This document shows positions 44,738 to 52,199 of a stretch of 64,000 nt of DNA, piece by piece (positions within the stretch are counted from its first letter, which is position 1; each line of letters opens with the position of its first letter). The position numbers and the translations under genes are program-made. Origin of the DNA: Clostridium_AD sp050717635. Its GTDB lineage: Bacteria > Bacillota > Clostridia > Clostridiales > Clostridiaceae. Below the pieces are notes generated by a model, which saw nothing but the letters and a program-made list of their open reading frames with translations, was not told the DNA's origin and did no database searches. The stretch is taken from contig NZ_JBOITO010000002.1 in assembly GCF_050717635.1 (NCBI RefSeq), forward strand, positions 186,001 through 250,000. Reading direction: 5' to 3'.

Positions 44738-44902
44738 ATGAAGAGATAAGATACTGATTTAGCATTTTTGTTACAATATGAAAACGTTGCCTGGTATTGC
44801 ATGCTTATGCTTGTATTCGGAACTTTCTTCATATTAATTGGATGGCCTAAATTTATATCTAAAGAAAAAAATAAAAGTGAAAGGTTAGAAGGAGGATTTT
44901 AA
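44738..44902 (+). pseudogene. mtnA start relic fused to a membrane-protein tail
   Basis: After GGAGCGAGATAA, the frame reads M-K-R-stop-D-T-D-L-A-F-L-L-Q-Y-E-N-V-A-W-Y, which matches the first 20 codons of the intact isomerase at 46170 (M-E-R-M-D-Q-D-L-A-F-M-L-Q-Y-E-N-V-A-W-Y). It then continues as a hydrophobic helix and Lys/Glu tail (M-L-M-L-V-F-G-T-F-F-I-L-I-G-W) ending at the kinase ribosome binding site. Evidence of an earlier duplicated isomerase and another transporter here. Confidence 0.7.
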
Positions 44903-44903
44903 A

Positions 44904-46118
44904 ATGAACCGATATTCCGAACATTTTTTAATGAATGCGGAGGAAATAAAAATTTATGCTAAAGAAGTAACGCACTATTTTAGTGATGAGGAAGAATTAG
45001 AAGCTACAGAAATAGGAGATGGAAATATCAACTACGTATTTAAGGTTTGGAATCCTAAAACCGGTAAATCCTTAATTATAAAACAAGCAGACAAGTTTTT
45101 AAGATCCTCTGGAAGGCCCTTAGATATTAATCGTAATAGAATTGAAGCTGAAATTCTAAAAATAGAAGGAACTTTGGCTCAATCTTTTGTACCTCAAATT
45201 TACCATTATGACGGAACTATGTGTGCTCTTTCTATGGAGGATATATCAGAATATAAGAATCTAAGAACGGAGCTCTTGAGTGGGAAATGTTTTCCTCATT
45301 TAGCTGATAATATATCTACTTTTTTGGCAGACACCCTACTTCCAACTACGGATTTAGTAATTGATAGTGCAGATAAAAAGGAAAGAGTTAGTAGGTGTAT
45401 AAATAAGGACCTTTGTGATATTACTGAAGACTTAGTATTCACAGAACCTTATTATAACTATAAAAATAGAACTAGAAACAAAAATATAATTCTAAAGGAA
45501 AACGAGATCTTCGTTGAAAATAACTTGTATAATAATGAAAGGTTAAAATCTGAAGTTGGTATTTTAAGAGAAGGATTTATGAATCATGCACAAGCACTCA
45601 TTCATGGAGACCTTCATTCAGGTTCTATTTTTGCCAATGAAAAAGGAATTAAGGTAATTGACCCAGAGTTTGCTTTTTATGGACCGATGGGATATGACGT
45701 TGGCAATGTAATAGGTAATTTATTCTTTGCATGGGGCAATAAATACTATACTGAATGCAACAATTTAGAGTTTTTATGCTGGATTGAAGAGAGTATAAAA
45801 GATACATTTAATATTTTCAAGAAAAAGTTTTCAGAAAAGTATGATGTTTTAGTTAACTTTAATTTATATAATTCATATTTTAAAGAGCATTACGTAAAAG
45901 AAGTATTAGCAGATTCTCTTGGTTATGCTGGTACTGAAATAATTAGACGGGTTGTAGGAGATTCTAAAGTGTTAGAGGTAACTAGCATAAAAAAATTAGA
46001 GCAAAGAATTCCTTTCGAGAGAGCTTTAATTAAAATAGGTATTAGTTTAATAATGAACAGATATAGGTTTATTACAGGAAGTGATATAACCGAGGAATTT
46101 AAATTAATAGTGTCATAA
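44904..46118 (+). CDS. mtnK: S-methyl-5-thioribose / 5-deoxyribose kinase (MtnK-like)
   Basis: A 404-residue kinase of the MtnK/choline kinase fold, normal length. N-lobe: E-I-G-D-G-N-I-N-Y-V-F-K-V, I-I-K-Q-A-D-K-F. Catalytic loop: L-I-H-G-D-L-H-S-G-S-I-F; metal motif: V-I-D-P-E-F-A-F-Y-G-P-M-G-Y-D-V-G. It phosphorylates the free sugar at C1. With a phosphorylase in the same operon, its job is probably free 5-deoxyribose or methylthioribose (imported or from nucleosidase). GGAGG site overlaps the end of the relic before it. Confidence 0.9.
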   Translation: MNRYSEHFLMNAEEIKIYAKEVTHYFSDEEELEATEIGDGNINYVFKVWNPKTGKSLIIKQADKFLRSSGRPLDINRNRIEAEILKIEGTLAQSFVPQIYHYDGTMCALSMEDISEYKNLRTELLSGKCFPHLADNISTFLADTLLPTTDLVIDSADKKERVSRCINKDLCDITEDLVFTEPYYNYKNRTRNKNIILKENEIFVENNLYNNERLKSEVGILREGFMNHAQALIHGDLHSGSIFANEKGIKVIDPEFAFYGPMGYDVGNVIGNLFFAWGNKYYTECNNLEFLCWIEESIKDTFNIFKKKFSEKYDVLVNFNLYNSYFKEHYVKEVLADSLGYAGTEIIRRVVGDSKVLEVTSIKKLEQRIPFERALIKIGISLIMNRYRFITGSDITEEFKLIVS

Positions 46119-46169
46119 CACTCAAGGCAGCTTTACTGTTGCTTTGAAAGATAAAAGGGGCGATATAAA

Positions 46170-47222
46170 ATGGAAAGAATGGATCAAGACTTGGCTTTTA
46201 TGTTGCAGTATGAAAATGTAGCTTGGTATGAAAATGGAAGGGTAAGTATTCTAGATAGAAGAATTTATCCAAGAGAAATTAAATTTGTTGTTTGTAATAC
46301 CTATAAAGAGGTAGCAAAGGCAATTAAGGATATGGTAACTCAGAGTGCAGGTCCATATACTGCGGCAGGTATGGGCATGGCGCTTGCAGCCTTTGAGGTA
46401 AGAGGAAAAAATGAGGTAGTGCAGTTAGAATTTCTTGAAAAGGCAGCCTATGATATTTCTCATGCCAGACCTACTACGGCAAATCGCATGAGCATTATAA
46501 CAAAAGGCTGTTTAGCGGCTGCTAAAGAAGCTTTATCAGAAGGTAAAGATGCCTCACAGGCTATTTTTAATGCAACCATAGATTCTTTAAATAGACGTTA
46601 TTCTACTATGGATAAGGTAGGGGAATATCTTGCTGATATGTTCCCTAAGAATGGATGTATTATGACACAGTGTTTTGGAGAAACAATTATAGGAACGATG
46701 CTAAGAGCAGCGAGGAAACGAAATAATGAAATAAAAATTTACTGTGCAGAGACGAGACCTTATTTACAGGGAGCTAGATTAACTGCAAGCTGTTGTAGTC
46801 AGATGGGTTTTGATACAACGGTCATAACTGATAATATGGTTGCATATACCATGCAGAATAAAAATATAGATCTATTTACTTCTGCTGCAGATACCATAGT
46901 TAAAGAGGGTTATATTGCAAATAAAATTGGGACCTTCCAGATTGCTATTTTAGCAAAACACTTTGGAATACCATATTTTGTAACAGGAATACCAGACGTA
47001 GATAAAGAAAAAGGCTCTGATATTATTATAGAAGAAAGAGATTATAGGGAAGTTTTATCCTATGGCGGTATGAAAAATACATTAGAAGGGGTTAAAGGTA
47101 TTTATCCATCATTTGATATTACACCACCTCACTTAATTAGTGGTATTGTAACAGACAAAGGTATTTTTTCTAGTTATGATTTAAAAAGGTACTTTGAAAC
47201 GAAGAGTCAGAAGTTTTATTAG
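46170..47222 (+). CDS. mtnA: MtnA-like aldose 1-phosphate isomerase
   Basis: A 350-residue eIF2B-like isomerase. Key MtnA elements: A-R-P-T-T-A-N-R near residue 92, catalytic Cys in M-T-Q-C-F-G-E, A-E-T-R-P-Y-L-Q-G-A-R-L-T, and the Asp in S-A-A-D-T-I-V-K-E-G-Y-I-A-N-K-I-G-T-F. MtnA proteins usually have G-A-D-R in the last motif; S-A-A-D-T here indicates a divergent subgroup like 5-deoxyribose 1-phosphate isomerases (DrdI). Converts the aldose 1-phosphate to the ketose for the aldolase. Follows mtnK by 51 bases. Confidence 0.88.
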   Translation: MERMDQDLAFMLQYENVAWYENGRVSILDRRIYPREIKFVVCNTYKEVAKAIKDMVTQSAGPYTAAGMGMALAAFEVRGKNEVVQLEFLEKAAYDISHARPTTANRMSIITKGCLAAAKEALSEGKDASQAIFNATIDSLNRRYSTMDKVGEYLADMFPKNGCIMTQCFGETIIGTMLRAARKRNNEIKIYCAETRPYLQGARLTASCCSQMGFDTTVITDNMVAYTMQNKNIDLFTSAADTIVKEGYIANKIGTFQIAILAKHFGIPYFVTGIPDVDKEKGSDIIIEERDYREVLSYGGMKNTLEGVKGIYPSFDITPPHLISGIVTDKGIFSSYDLKRYFETKSQKFY

Positions 47223-47307
47223 GATAGATAAAACAGAAGTTTTGGTTAGATAGTATAAGTAAATAAAGTTTAAATTATCACTTTTTTTAGGGAGGAATAT
47301 TAATATT

Positions 47308-48480
47308 ATGGAAAATTTTAAATTTTATGCTCCCACATACTTTTCATTCGGAAAAGGAAGCGAAAATGATGTGGGTGAACTGGTAAAGCGTTTCGGTGGA
47401 ACAAAGGTTTTACTTCATTATGGAGGCGGTTCCATTAAACATAACGGTGTATATGAAGCTGTTGCAACATCTTTAAAGGAAGCAGATATTTCGTATATTG
47501 AATTGGGTGGTGTTCATCCAAATCCAAGAAGTGGACTAGTTTATGAAGGAATCGATTTGTGCCGGAAAGAACACGTTGATTTTATACTTGCAGTAGGTGG
47601 TGGAAGTACAATTGATTCTGCCAAGGCAATTGCAGCAGGAGTTCCATATGAGGGAGATTTTTGGGACTATTATTCAACTGGTAAAACGGTGGATGAAGCA
47701 CTTCCTGTTGCTACAGTTCTTACAATTGCAGCTTCAGGAAGCGAAGGCTCACCTGACTCTGTTATAACTAATGAGAATGGACTACTAAAATGGGCTACTA
47801 CAGGAGAAGCCTTACGTCCAAAATTTTCTATCCTTAATCCTCAGTATACCTGCTCACTGCCAGCTTATCAGACAGCTTGTGGCATTACCGATATCATGCT
47901 TCATGTATGTGAAAGATATTTTTCAAATACTCAAGATGTTGAAATTACAGATCGTTTTTGTGAAGCTGTGTTAAAGACAATGATTGAAGAAGCACCTAAG
48001 GTTATGAATAATTTAAAGAATTATCAAGCACGTGCTAATATTATGTGGGCAGGTATGGTTGCTCACAATAACATCTGTGGTGTTGGTCGAGAACAGGATT
48101 GGAGCAGTCATAAGATTGAACATGAACTTTCATCCATGTATGATTGTGCACATGGTGCAGGTTTAGCTGTTGTAGCTCCAGCTTGGATGAAATATGTAAT
48201 GAGACATGATATTAACCGTTTTGCACAGTTTGCTACACGGGTTTTTGGATGTGATATGAATTTTTCAAATACTGAAGTGACAGCACTTGAGGGTATTGAA
48301 CGTTTTAAAATGTTTTTAAAATCTATAGGAATGCCTTTAACTTTTGCTGAACTGGGTGCCAAAGAGGAAGATATTTCAGCACTTGTAAAACATCTTGGTG
48401 TAACAGATGAAAGTAAAATTGGTGGATTCATGAAACTAAATGAAAAAGACGTCGAAGCAATTTTTAGATTAGCTTTGTAA
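47308..48480 (+). CDS. Iron-type alcohol dehydrogenase (YqhD/BdhA-like)
   Basis: A 390-residue group III ADH. Cofactor loop G-G-G-S-T-I-D-S-A-K; metal ligands in I-T-D-I-M-L-H (Asp, His) and S-H-K-I-E-H-E-L-S...C-A-H-G-A-G-L (two His). The N-terminal G-G-G-S-I-K and overall pattern match NADPH-dependent YqhD/butanol dehydrogenases that reduce short aldehydes. In this operon it would remove the acetaldehyde or methylthioacetaldehyde from the aldolase step and recycle NAD(P)+ under anaerobic conditions. Last gene before a strong terminator. Confidence 0.92.
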   Translation: MENFKFYAPTYFSFGKGSENDVGELVKRFGGTKVLLHYGGGSIKHNGVYEAVATSLKEADISYIELGGVHPNPRSGLVYEGIDLCRKEHVDFILAVGGGSTIDSAKAIAAGVPYEGDFWDYYSTGKTVDEALPVATVLTIAASGSEGSPDSVITNENGLLKWATTGEALRPKFSILNPQYTCSLPAYQTACGITDIMLHVCERYFSNTQDVEITDRFCEAVLKTMIEEAPKVMNNLKNYQARANIMWAGMVAHNNICGVGREQDWSSHKIEHELSSMYDCAHGAGLAVVAPAWMKYVMRHDINRFAQFATRVFGCDMNFSNTEVTALEGIERFKMFLKSIGMPLTFAELGAKEEDISALVKHLGVTDESKIGGFMKLNEKDVEAIFRLAL

Positions 48481-48609
48481 TATTAATTTCCTAGACCTAA
48501 AACTTTATTGATAGTTAATGCATTATGCAAGAATAGCAAATATAAACTTCTAATTTATGTTAAAAAATCTCGGAAAAGATAAATATATTAGCATACATTT
48601 CACAAAAAT

Positions 48610-48653
48610 TAAAACCCCCTTTCTTCTTGTGAATTAGAAGCGAGGGGGTTTTA
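48610..48653 (+). terminator. Terminator of the deoxynucleoside catabolic operon
   Basis: AAAACCCCC...CTTCT / AGAAG...GGGGGTTTT hairpin with internal mismatch, T-rich end. Confidence 0.85.
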
Positions 48654-49215
48654 ATCTAGATTTTATTTTTACTTTATAATATATAAAAAGGAAGTTCTCC
48701 CTATAAAATGGGAACAAGGCGAAAGTATGAAATACTTTATGGCTGGAAGGCAGCAGGTAATGAGAAAATAACAAAGGATATTAAAAGAATCTAATACCAG
48801 GCGTAATAACATAGCACAATAAGGAAAATTCTTACATAGGGTGATATAGGTGTACAATTTTTAGAGATAATCCATACAATTTAGCGTTAATCAAATTGCA
48901 GCTACAACGTAGAATAATCGCTAAATTATACATCTTTCCTACACTAAATTTTATTATTTTCAAAGTAGTAGAAATAATAACCTTCCATGTTCTATTGCTA
49001 CAACATTAACCTATTGTGAATTATTTTTACGGATTCCTTTGATGGGTTCAAGTAAGTAAGGTATAATAATATTAAGTATATGGATTAATGTATATAGTAT
49101 ATAAAAAGAGAAATATGAATAAGGGTATGGTACTTGTTAGAGTTTATTTTCAAAATAAAATATTGTTAATGATCAAATAATAAAAAATACATAGAAAAAA
49201 GAGGATGAAAAGAAT
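48654..49215. other. Intergenic region
   Basis: A 28-codon frame near 48708 (MGTRRKYEILYGWKAAGNEK) has no support beyond an open frame and may be a relic. The rest is AT-rich with no gene or recognised RNA. Confidence 0.35.
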
Positions 49216-49869
49216 ATGAACTTAATTGAAATTTTAAACACACGTTATTCTGTAAAGGAGTTTGATTCTACAAAGAAAATTTCTGATGAAGATTTTATCA
49301 AAATCAAGGCGCTGTTAAGACTTAGTGCATCTAGTGTTAATGGGCAACCATGGCACTTTATAATTGCAGATACAGATGAAGGTAAAAAACAAATTAGTAA
49401 AAGCACCCAAGGCTTTTTTAATTTTAATGAAGCTAAAGTGTTAAATGCATCTCAGGTTGTTGTATTTTGTTCAAGAACTGATATGGATGAGGACTATTTA
49501 CTTCATATATTAGAAAAAGAGGAAGCTGATGGCCGTTTTGCTGTGAAAGAAGTTAAAGATAAACAATATAAGGGACGTTCAATGTTTGTAAATATACATC
49601 GTAATGATTCGAAAGATTTACAATATTGGATGGAAAAACAAGTATATTTAAACATTGGTAATCTTTTATTAGGTGTTGCTGCAATGGGCATTGATGCTGT
49701 ACCAATGGAGGGTTTTGACGCGGAAGTTTTAGATGAAGAGTTAGGTTTACGTAAAAAAGGATATACTGCAGTTGCTATAGTTGGATTAGGTTATCGCAGT
49801 GATAAAGATTTCAACGCTAAATTACCTAAATCTAGATTAAAAGAGGAAGAAATAATTACTATTATCTAA
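49216..49869 (+). CDS. NfsB-type NAD(P)H nitroreductase
   Basis: A 217-residue flavoprotein of the oxygen-insensitive nitroreductase family, normal length. N-terminal R-Y-S-V-K-E-F-D FMN phosphate motif, S-A-S-S-V-N-G-Q-P-W-H-F, C-terminal helix W-M-E-K-Q-V-Y-L-N-I-G-N-L-L-L-G, and M-E-G-F-D...V-A-I-V-G-L-G-Y-R. It reduces nitroaromatics or quinones with NAD(P)H; physiological substrate unknown. Monocistronic, with GAGGATG upstream. Confidence 0.92.
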   Translation: MNLIEILNTRYSVKEFDSTKKISDEDFIKIKALLRLSASSVNGQPWHFIIADTDEGKKQISKSTQGFFNFNEAKVLNASQVVVFCSRTDMDEDYLLHILEKEEADGRFAVKEVKDKQYKGRSMFVNIHRNDSKDLQYWMEKQVYLNIGNLLLGVAAMGIDAVPMEGFDAEVLDEELGLRKKGYTAVAIVGLGYRSDKDFNAKLPKSRLKEEEIITII

Positions 49870-49952
49870 TAGATAAAAATTTTTCACATGCTATCCTATG
49901 GGGATAGATTTAACTAATGTGATATTACATGTGGAAACATGTTTTTTTAAGT

Positions 49953-50005
49953 GAATGGTTAAAGAGCCCACTGAGATTTTATCTCAGTGGGCTCTTTAAC
50001 CATTC
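49953..50005. terminator. Perfect 25-bp stem with 3-base loop
   Basis: Arms 49953-49977 and 49981-50005 are perfect complements (core AAAGAGCCCACTGAGAT). It lacks a T-run after the stem, though the arms contain A- and T-rich parts. Could be a terminator of the nitroreductase gene or the remains of a small inverted-repeat element. Confidence 0.75.
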
Positions 50006-50045
50006 TTAAGCAAATAGAAACAGTCTTCTAACGGTTATAACCTCA

Positions 50046-50207
50046 ATGTCTGACTCTACTCAGCGGAAAGTTTCTGCACTAAGAGCTGAAGGAAAATACA
50101 AAGAAATTATTGAGAATTGCTGTAATCTTATTGAAAGTGGAAAGCAGTTAAAAGATTATAAGTCGCTTTTAGTTGCATATATGAATTTGGCATGTTCGTA
50201 CTATTGA
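50046..50207 (+). pseudogene. TPR-like protein fragment
   Basis: ATG 50046 opens 53 codons (MSDSTQRKVSALRAEGKYKE then N-C-C-N-L-I-E-S-G-K-Q-L-K-D-Y-K-S-L-L-V-A-Y-M-N-L-A) that look like one and a half TPR units, ending in two stops. No ribosome binding site is clear. Probably the start of a lost TPR gene. Confidence 0.4.
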
Positions 50208-50244
50208 TAGGAGATACTTGAACGAAATTATTGATTATTTCAAA

Positions 50245-50668
50245 TCATTTTATGTTTTCTATACACCATTTATTTTTTTCTTTTACAATAATTAGAGTCC
50301 TTTTTTCTGACTTATTATATTGAACTGCTACCCAGGTCAATTTGACGGTTATCTCATAAGAATTATTACTTAATTTTTTATTGTTTATTATTTCATAATT
50401 TTGCAACCAAGGACTTGAGGCCCCAATGATCCAATAAGAAGTTGGTGCTTCTCCTCGGTTTTTAATGAAATTTTCCTTTAATTTATCGCAATAAACAGAG
50501 TATTGTAAAACCCCATTACGCTCTTTAAATCCTTTAGCCCACAGTTCAACAACTTGGTTAGGACTCGTTGCTCCAAACTGGTCTAAAGCTTCTTTAAACA
50601 ACATTATTTGAGCATTAAGCTGCTGTGAAGTTACATCATTATGCGAGGTCTTGGATGAGCTTGCTTAA
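50245..50668 (-). pseudogene. Secreted small protein, 5' end lost
   Basis: Minus-strand frame from about 50668 reads A-S-S-S-K-T-S-H-N-D-V-T-S-Q-Q-L-N-A-Q-I-M-L-F-K-E-A-L-D-Q-F-G and on to K-W-C-I-E-N-I-K at 50245, with an in-frame stop just upstream of the first Ala. The segment T-S-P-N-Q-V-V-E-L-W-A-K-G is common in exported clostridial proteins of unknown function. The signal peptide is missing, so the gene is broken. An 81-base internal piece is copied at 37734. Confidence 0.6.
50533..50613. repeat. 81-bp direct repeat, right copy
   Basis: Exact match by eye to 37734-37814, lying inside the broken secreted-protein gene, which is therefore the source copy. Confidence 0.9.
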
Positions 50669-50693
50669 AAAAATTCATAATGGTAAAGTAACG

Positions 50694-50741
50694 ATACGTG
50701 CAAAAGCGAGCCGCATCAATGTGGCTCGCTTTTACACGTAT
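50694..50741. terminator. Long near-perfect hairpin
   Basis: ATACGTGCAAAAGCGAGCC.. (50694-50716) pairs with 50719-50741 through two G-U pairs, with AAAAG and CTTTT in the arms. Terminator-like in either direction. Confidence 0.65.
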
Positions 50742-50864
50742 GTTGGCTATGTCTGTTTTTGTCTTAACATGGTTGAAAATCTTGATTTATTACCAGTTAT
50801 ATCCTTAGCGTCGGTTAGTATAGATAAATCGGAAATGTTGGCACTAACCCAATTAGAAAATTAA
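50742..50864 (+). pseudogene. Unidentified C-terminal fragment
   Basis: Open frame ending C-L-N-M-V-E-N-L-D-L-L-P-V-I-S-L-A-S-V-S and S-E-M-L-A-L-T-Q-L-E-N at 50864 looks like the end of a real protein, but its upstream part runs through the hairpin at 50694-50741 and has no start signal. Family not recognised. Confidence 0.3.
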
Positions 50865-51023
50865 ACTATAGCCATTAGATCGTATCAGTTCAATATAATA
50901 AAAAAAATGTCGAACAATGTTGATAAACTAAGAGAAATATGTTATAATTTAATCATACATTCTATATTATAGAAAAAATTTTTAAATTTGATATCAATTT
51001 TCCATAAAATAAAATGGAGGTGT

Positions 51024-51230
51024 ATGATGGTTAATTTAAATAATAAAGTTGAAAATGAAAAAGATAAGGTCGTAGGAAAGACTAAGGAGACTGTAGGTAA
51101 AGTCTCAAATAGCGAAGAGATGGAGCTTAAAGGGCGGCTTCAATATCAAAAGGGTGATTTAAAGGAAAAAATTGATAAAACCGAAGATAAGATTGAAGAC
51201 AAATTTAATGATACATTAAATAAAGAATAA
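51024..51230 (+). CDS. CsbD-like stress protein
   Basis: About 68 residues from one of two adjacent ATGs (51024/51027) behind GGAGGTGT. Highly charged, Lys/Glu-rich, with K-V-V-G-K-T-K-E-T-V-G-K-V and E-M-E-L-K-G-R-L-Q-Y-Q-K-G-D-L-K-E-K-I, the CsbD pattern. CsbD proteins are general-stress induced in Gram-positives; molecular role unknown. Followed by two tiny membrane-protein genes that may share stress expression. Confidence 0.8.
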   Translation: MMVNLNNKVENEKDKVVGKTKETVGKVSNSEEMELKGRLQYQKGDLKEKIDKTEDKIEDKFNDTLNKE

Positions 51231-51333
51231 GAGTACATAAGTACATAAGTAACTTGGAGCGAAATTTCAAAAGGTAAAAAAGGTAATAGTAAATATATAG
51301 GAGTGATTATCAAATAACAAGGAGTGTGATTAT

Positions 51334-51399
51334 ATGTTAAAATTAATTGGTGGAATTGTTGTAATAATAATAATACTTAAATTAGTCGGTATTTTTTAG
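51334..51399 (+). CDS. 21-residue hydrophobic membrane peptide
   Basis: AAGGAGTGTGATT places ATG 51334 at ideal distance; the frame encodes MLKLIGGIVVIIIILKLVGI plus Phe, a single hydrophobic helix, then TAG. Size and composition match small stress-associated membrane peptides. Lies between the CsbD-like and lmo0937-like genes. Confidence 0.5.
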   Translation: MLKLIGGIVVIIIILKLVGIF

Positions 51400-51476
51400 T
51401 TAAGAATTTTTTTGGAGAATTAAAAATAAAATTTGCTATTATAATAGTGAATTAATGTAAGAAGGGTTGTGTTTAG

Positions 51477-51629
51477 ATGGGTATTCTAAGTTTGATAGGT
51501 GCAATTGTTGTATTCTTTTGGGTTTTAGGATTAGTATTTAGTATTGGCGGCGGCTTGATACATATTTTACTAGTAATAGGTGTAATAGTGTTTATAGTGG
51601 ATATGATTTCAAAAAAAAGATTTAAATAG
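51477..51629 (+). CDS. lmo0937-family small membrane protein
   Basis: A 50-residue protein: first helix (I-L-S-L-I-G-A-I-V-V-F-F-W-V-L-G-L-V-F), then S-I-G-G-G-L-I-H-I-L-L-V-I-G-V-I-V-F-I, then Lys/Arg tail. The G-G-G-L-I-H-I-L-L-V motif is characteristic of lmo0937-type proteins (DUF5670). AGAAGGG site at workable spacing; terminator follows the stop by 14 bases. Function unknown. Confidence 0.8.
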   Translation: MGILSLIGAIVVFFWVLGLVFSIGGGLIHILLVIGVIVFIVDMISKKRFK

Positions 51630-51643
51630 GAAAATACTTTATA

Positions 51644-51675
51644 AATAAGAGCCTTTGGAGGCTCTTATTTTTTTC
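51644..51675 (+). terminator. Intrinsic terminator after the lmo0937-like gene
   Basis: AATAAGAGCC / GGCTCTTATT stem, T7 tail. Confidence 0.9.
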
Positions 51676-51930
51676 AATAGTATCATGGAAATATTTGATA
51701 GGCTAAAAGGTCTCTTAGTCTTTAATAAAATTGAAGTGTATTGTAGTTCATTCATAAAGACATTAAAGGCAGATACTGTCATAGTTGCTGCGGGTTATCG
51801 TTATCAAAAGAAACTTTATGACACTATGGTAGATTCGGATAAGGTTGTTTACAACGTTGGTGATTACCGTAATGTGCATAATATCATGTATGCTATATGG
51901 GATTCTAACCAACTGGCAAGAGAACTATAA
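51676..51930 (+). pseudogene. C-terminal fragment of an NADH:flavin oxidoreductase
   Basis: The frame K-A-D-T-V-I-V-A-A-G-Y-R...V-V-Y-N-V-G-D-Y-R-N-V-H-N-I-M-Y-A-I-W-D matches the final NAD(P)-binding segment of old-yellow-enzyme/2,4-dienoyl-CoA reductase-type flavoproteins. These proteins exceed 600 residues; here only about 80 remain and the start is inside a terminator. Confidence 0.65.
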
Positions 51931-52034
51931 ATTGCGTTAGTTGGGACGAGTCAAAAGTATTCATAAACTTTCTATATAAGGATATCAAGAACAATTCTCG
52001 TTAAGTAAAATCAGTATTTCTATTTAAAAGTTTT

Positions 52035-52084
52035 TTATTCCCTTCAAAAATAATCGAGAATATGATTGTTTTTGAAGGGAATAA
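52035..52084. terminator. Hairpin upstream of the APC permease
   Basis: Perfect 16-base arms TTATTCCCTTCAAAAA (52035-52050) and 52069-52084. Possibly the terminator of a lost gene. A short frame after it (I-I-V-T-L-L-D-G-T-E-I-I-G-T-W-K, ending near 52145) looks like a gene tail. Confidence 0.6.
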
Positions 52085-52199
52085 TATTATTGTAACTTTG
52101 CTTGATGGGACTGAGATCATCGGCACATGGAAACAGAATTGTAAGTGAAACTGATACAATAAAAGACAGAGAGTTGTCGTGAAAGAGGGTTAACATAAA

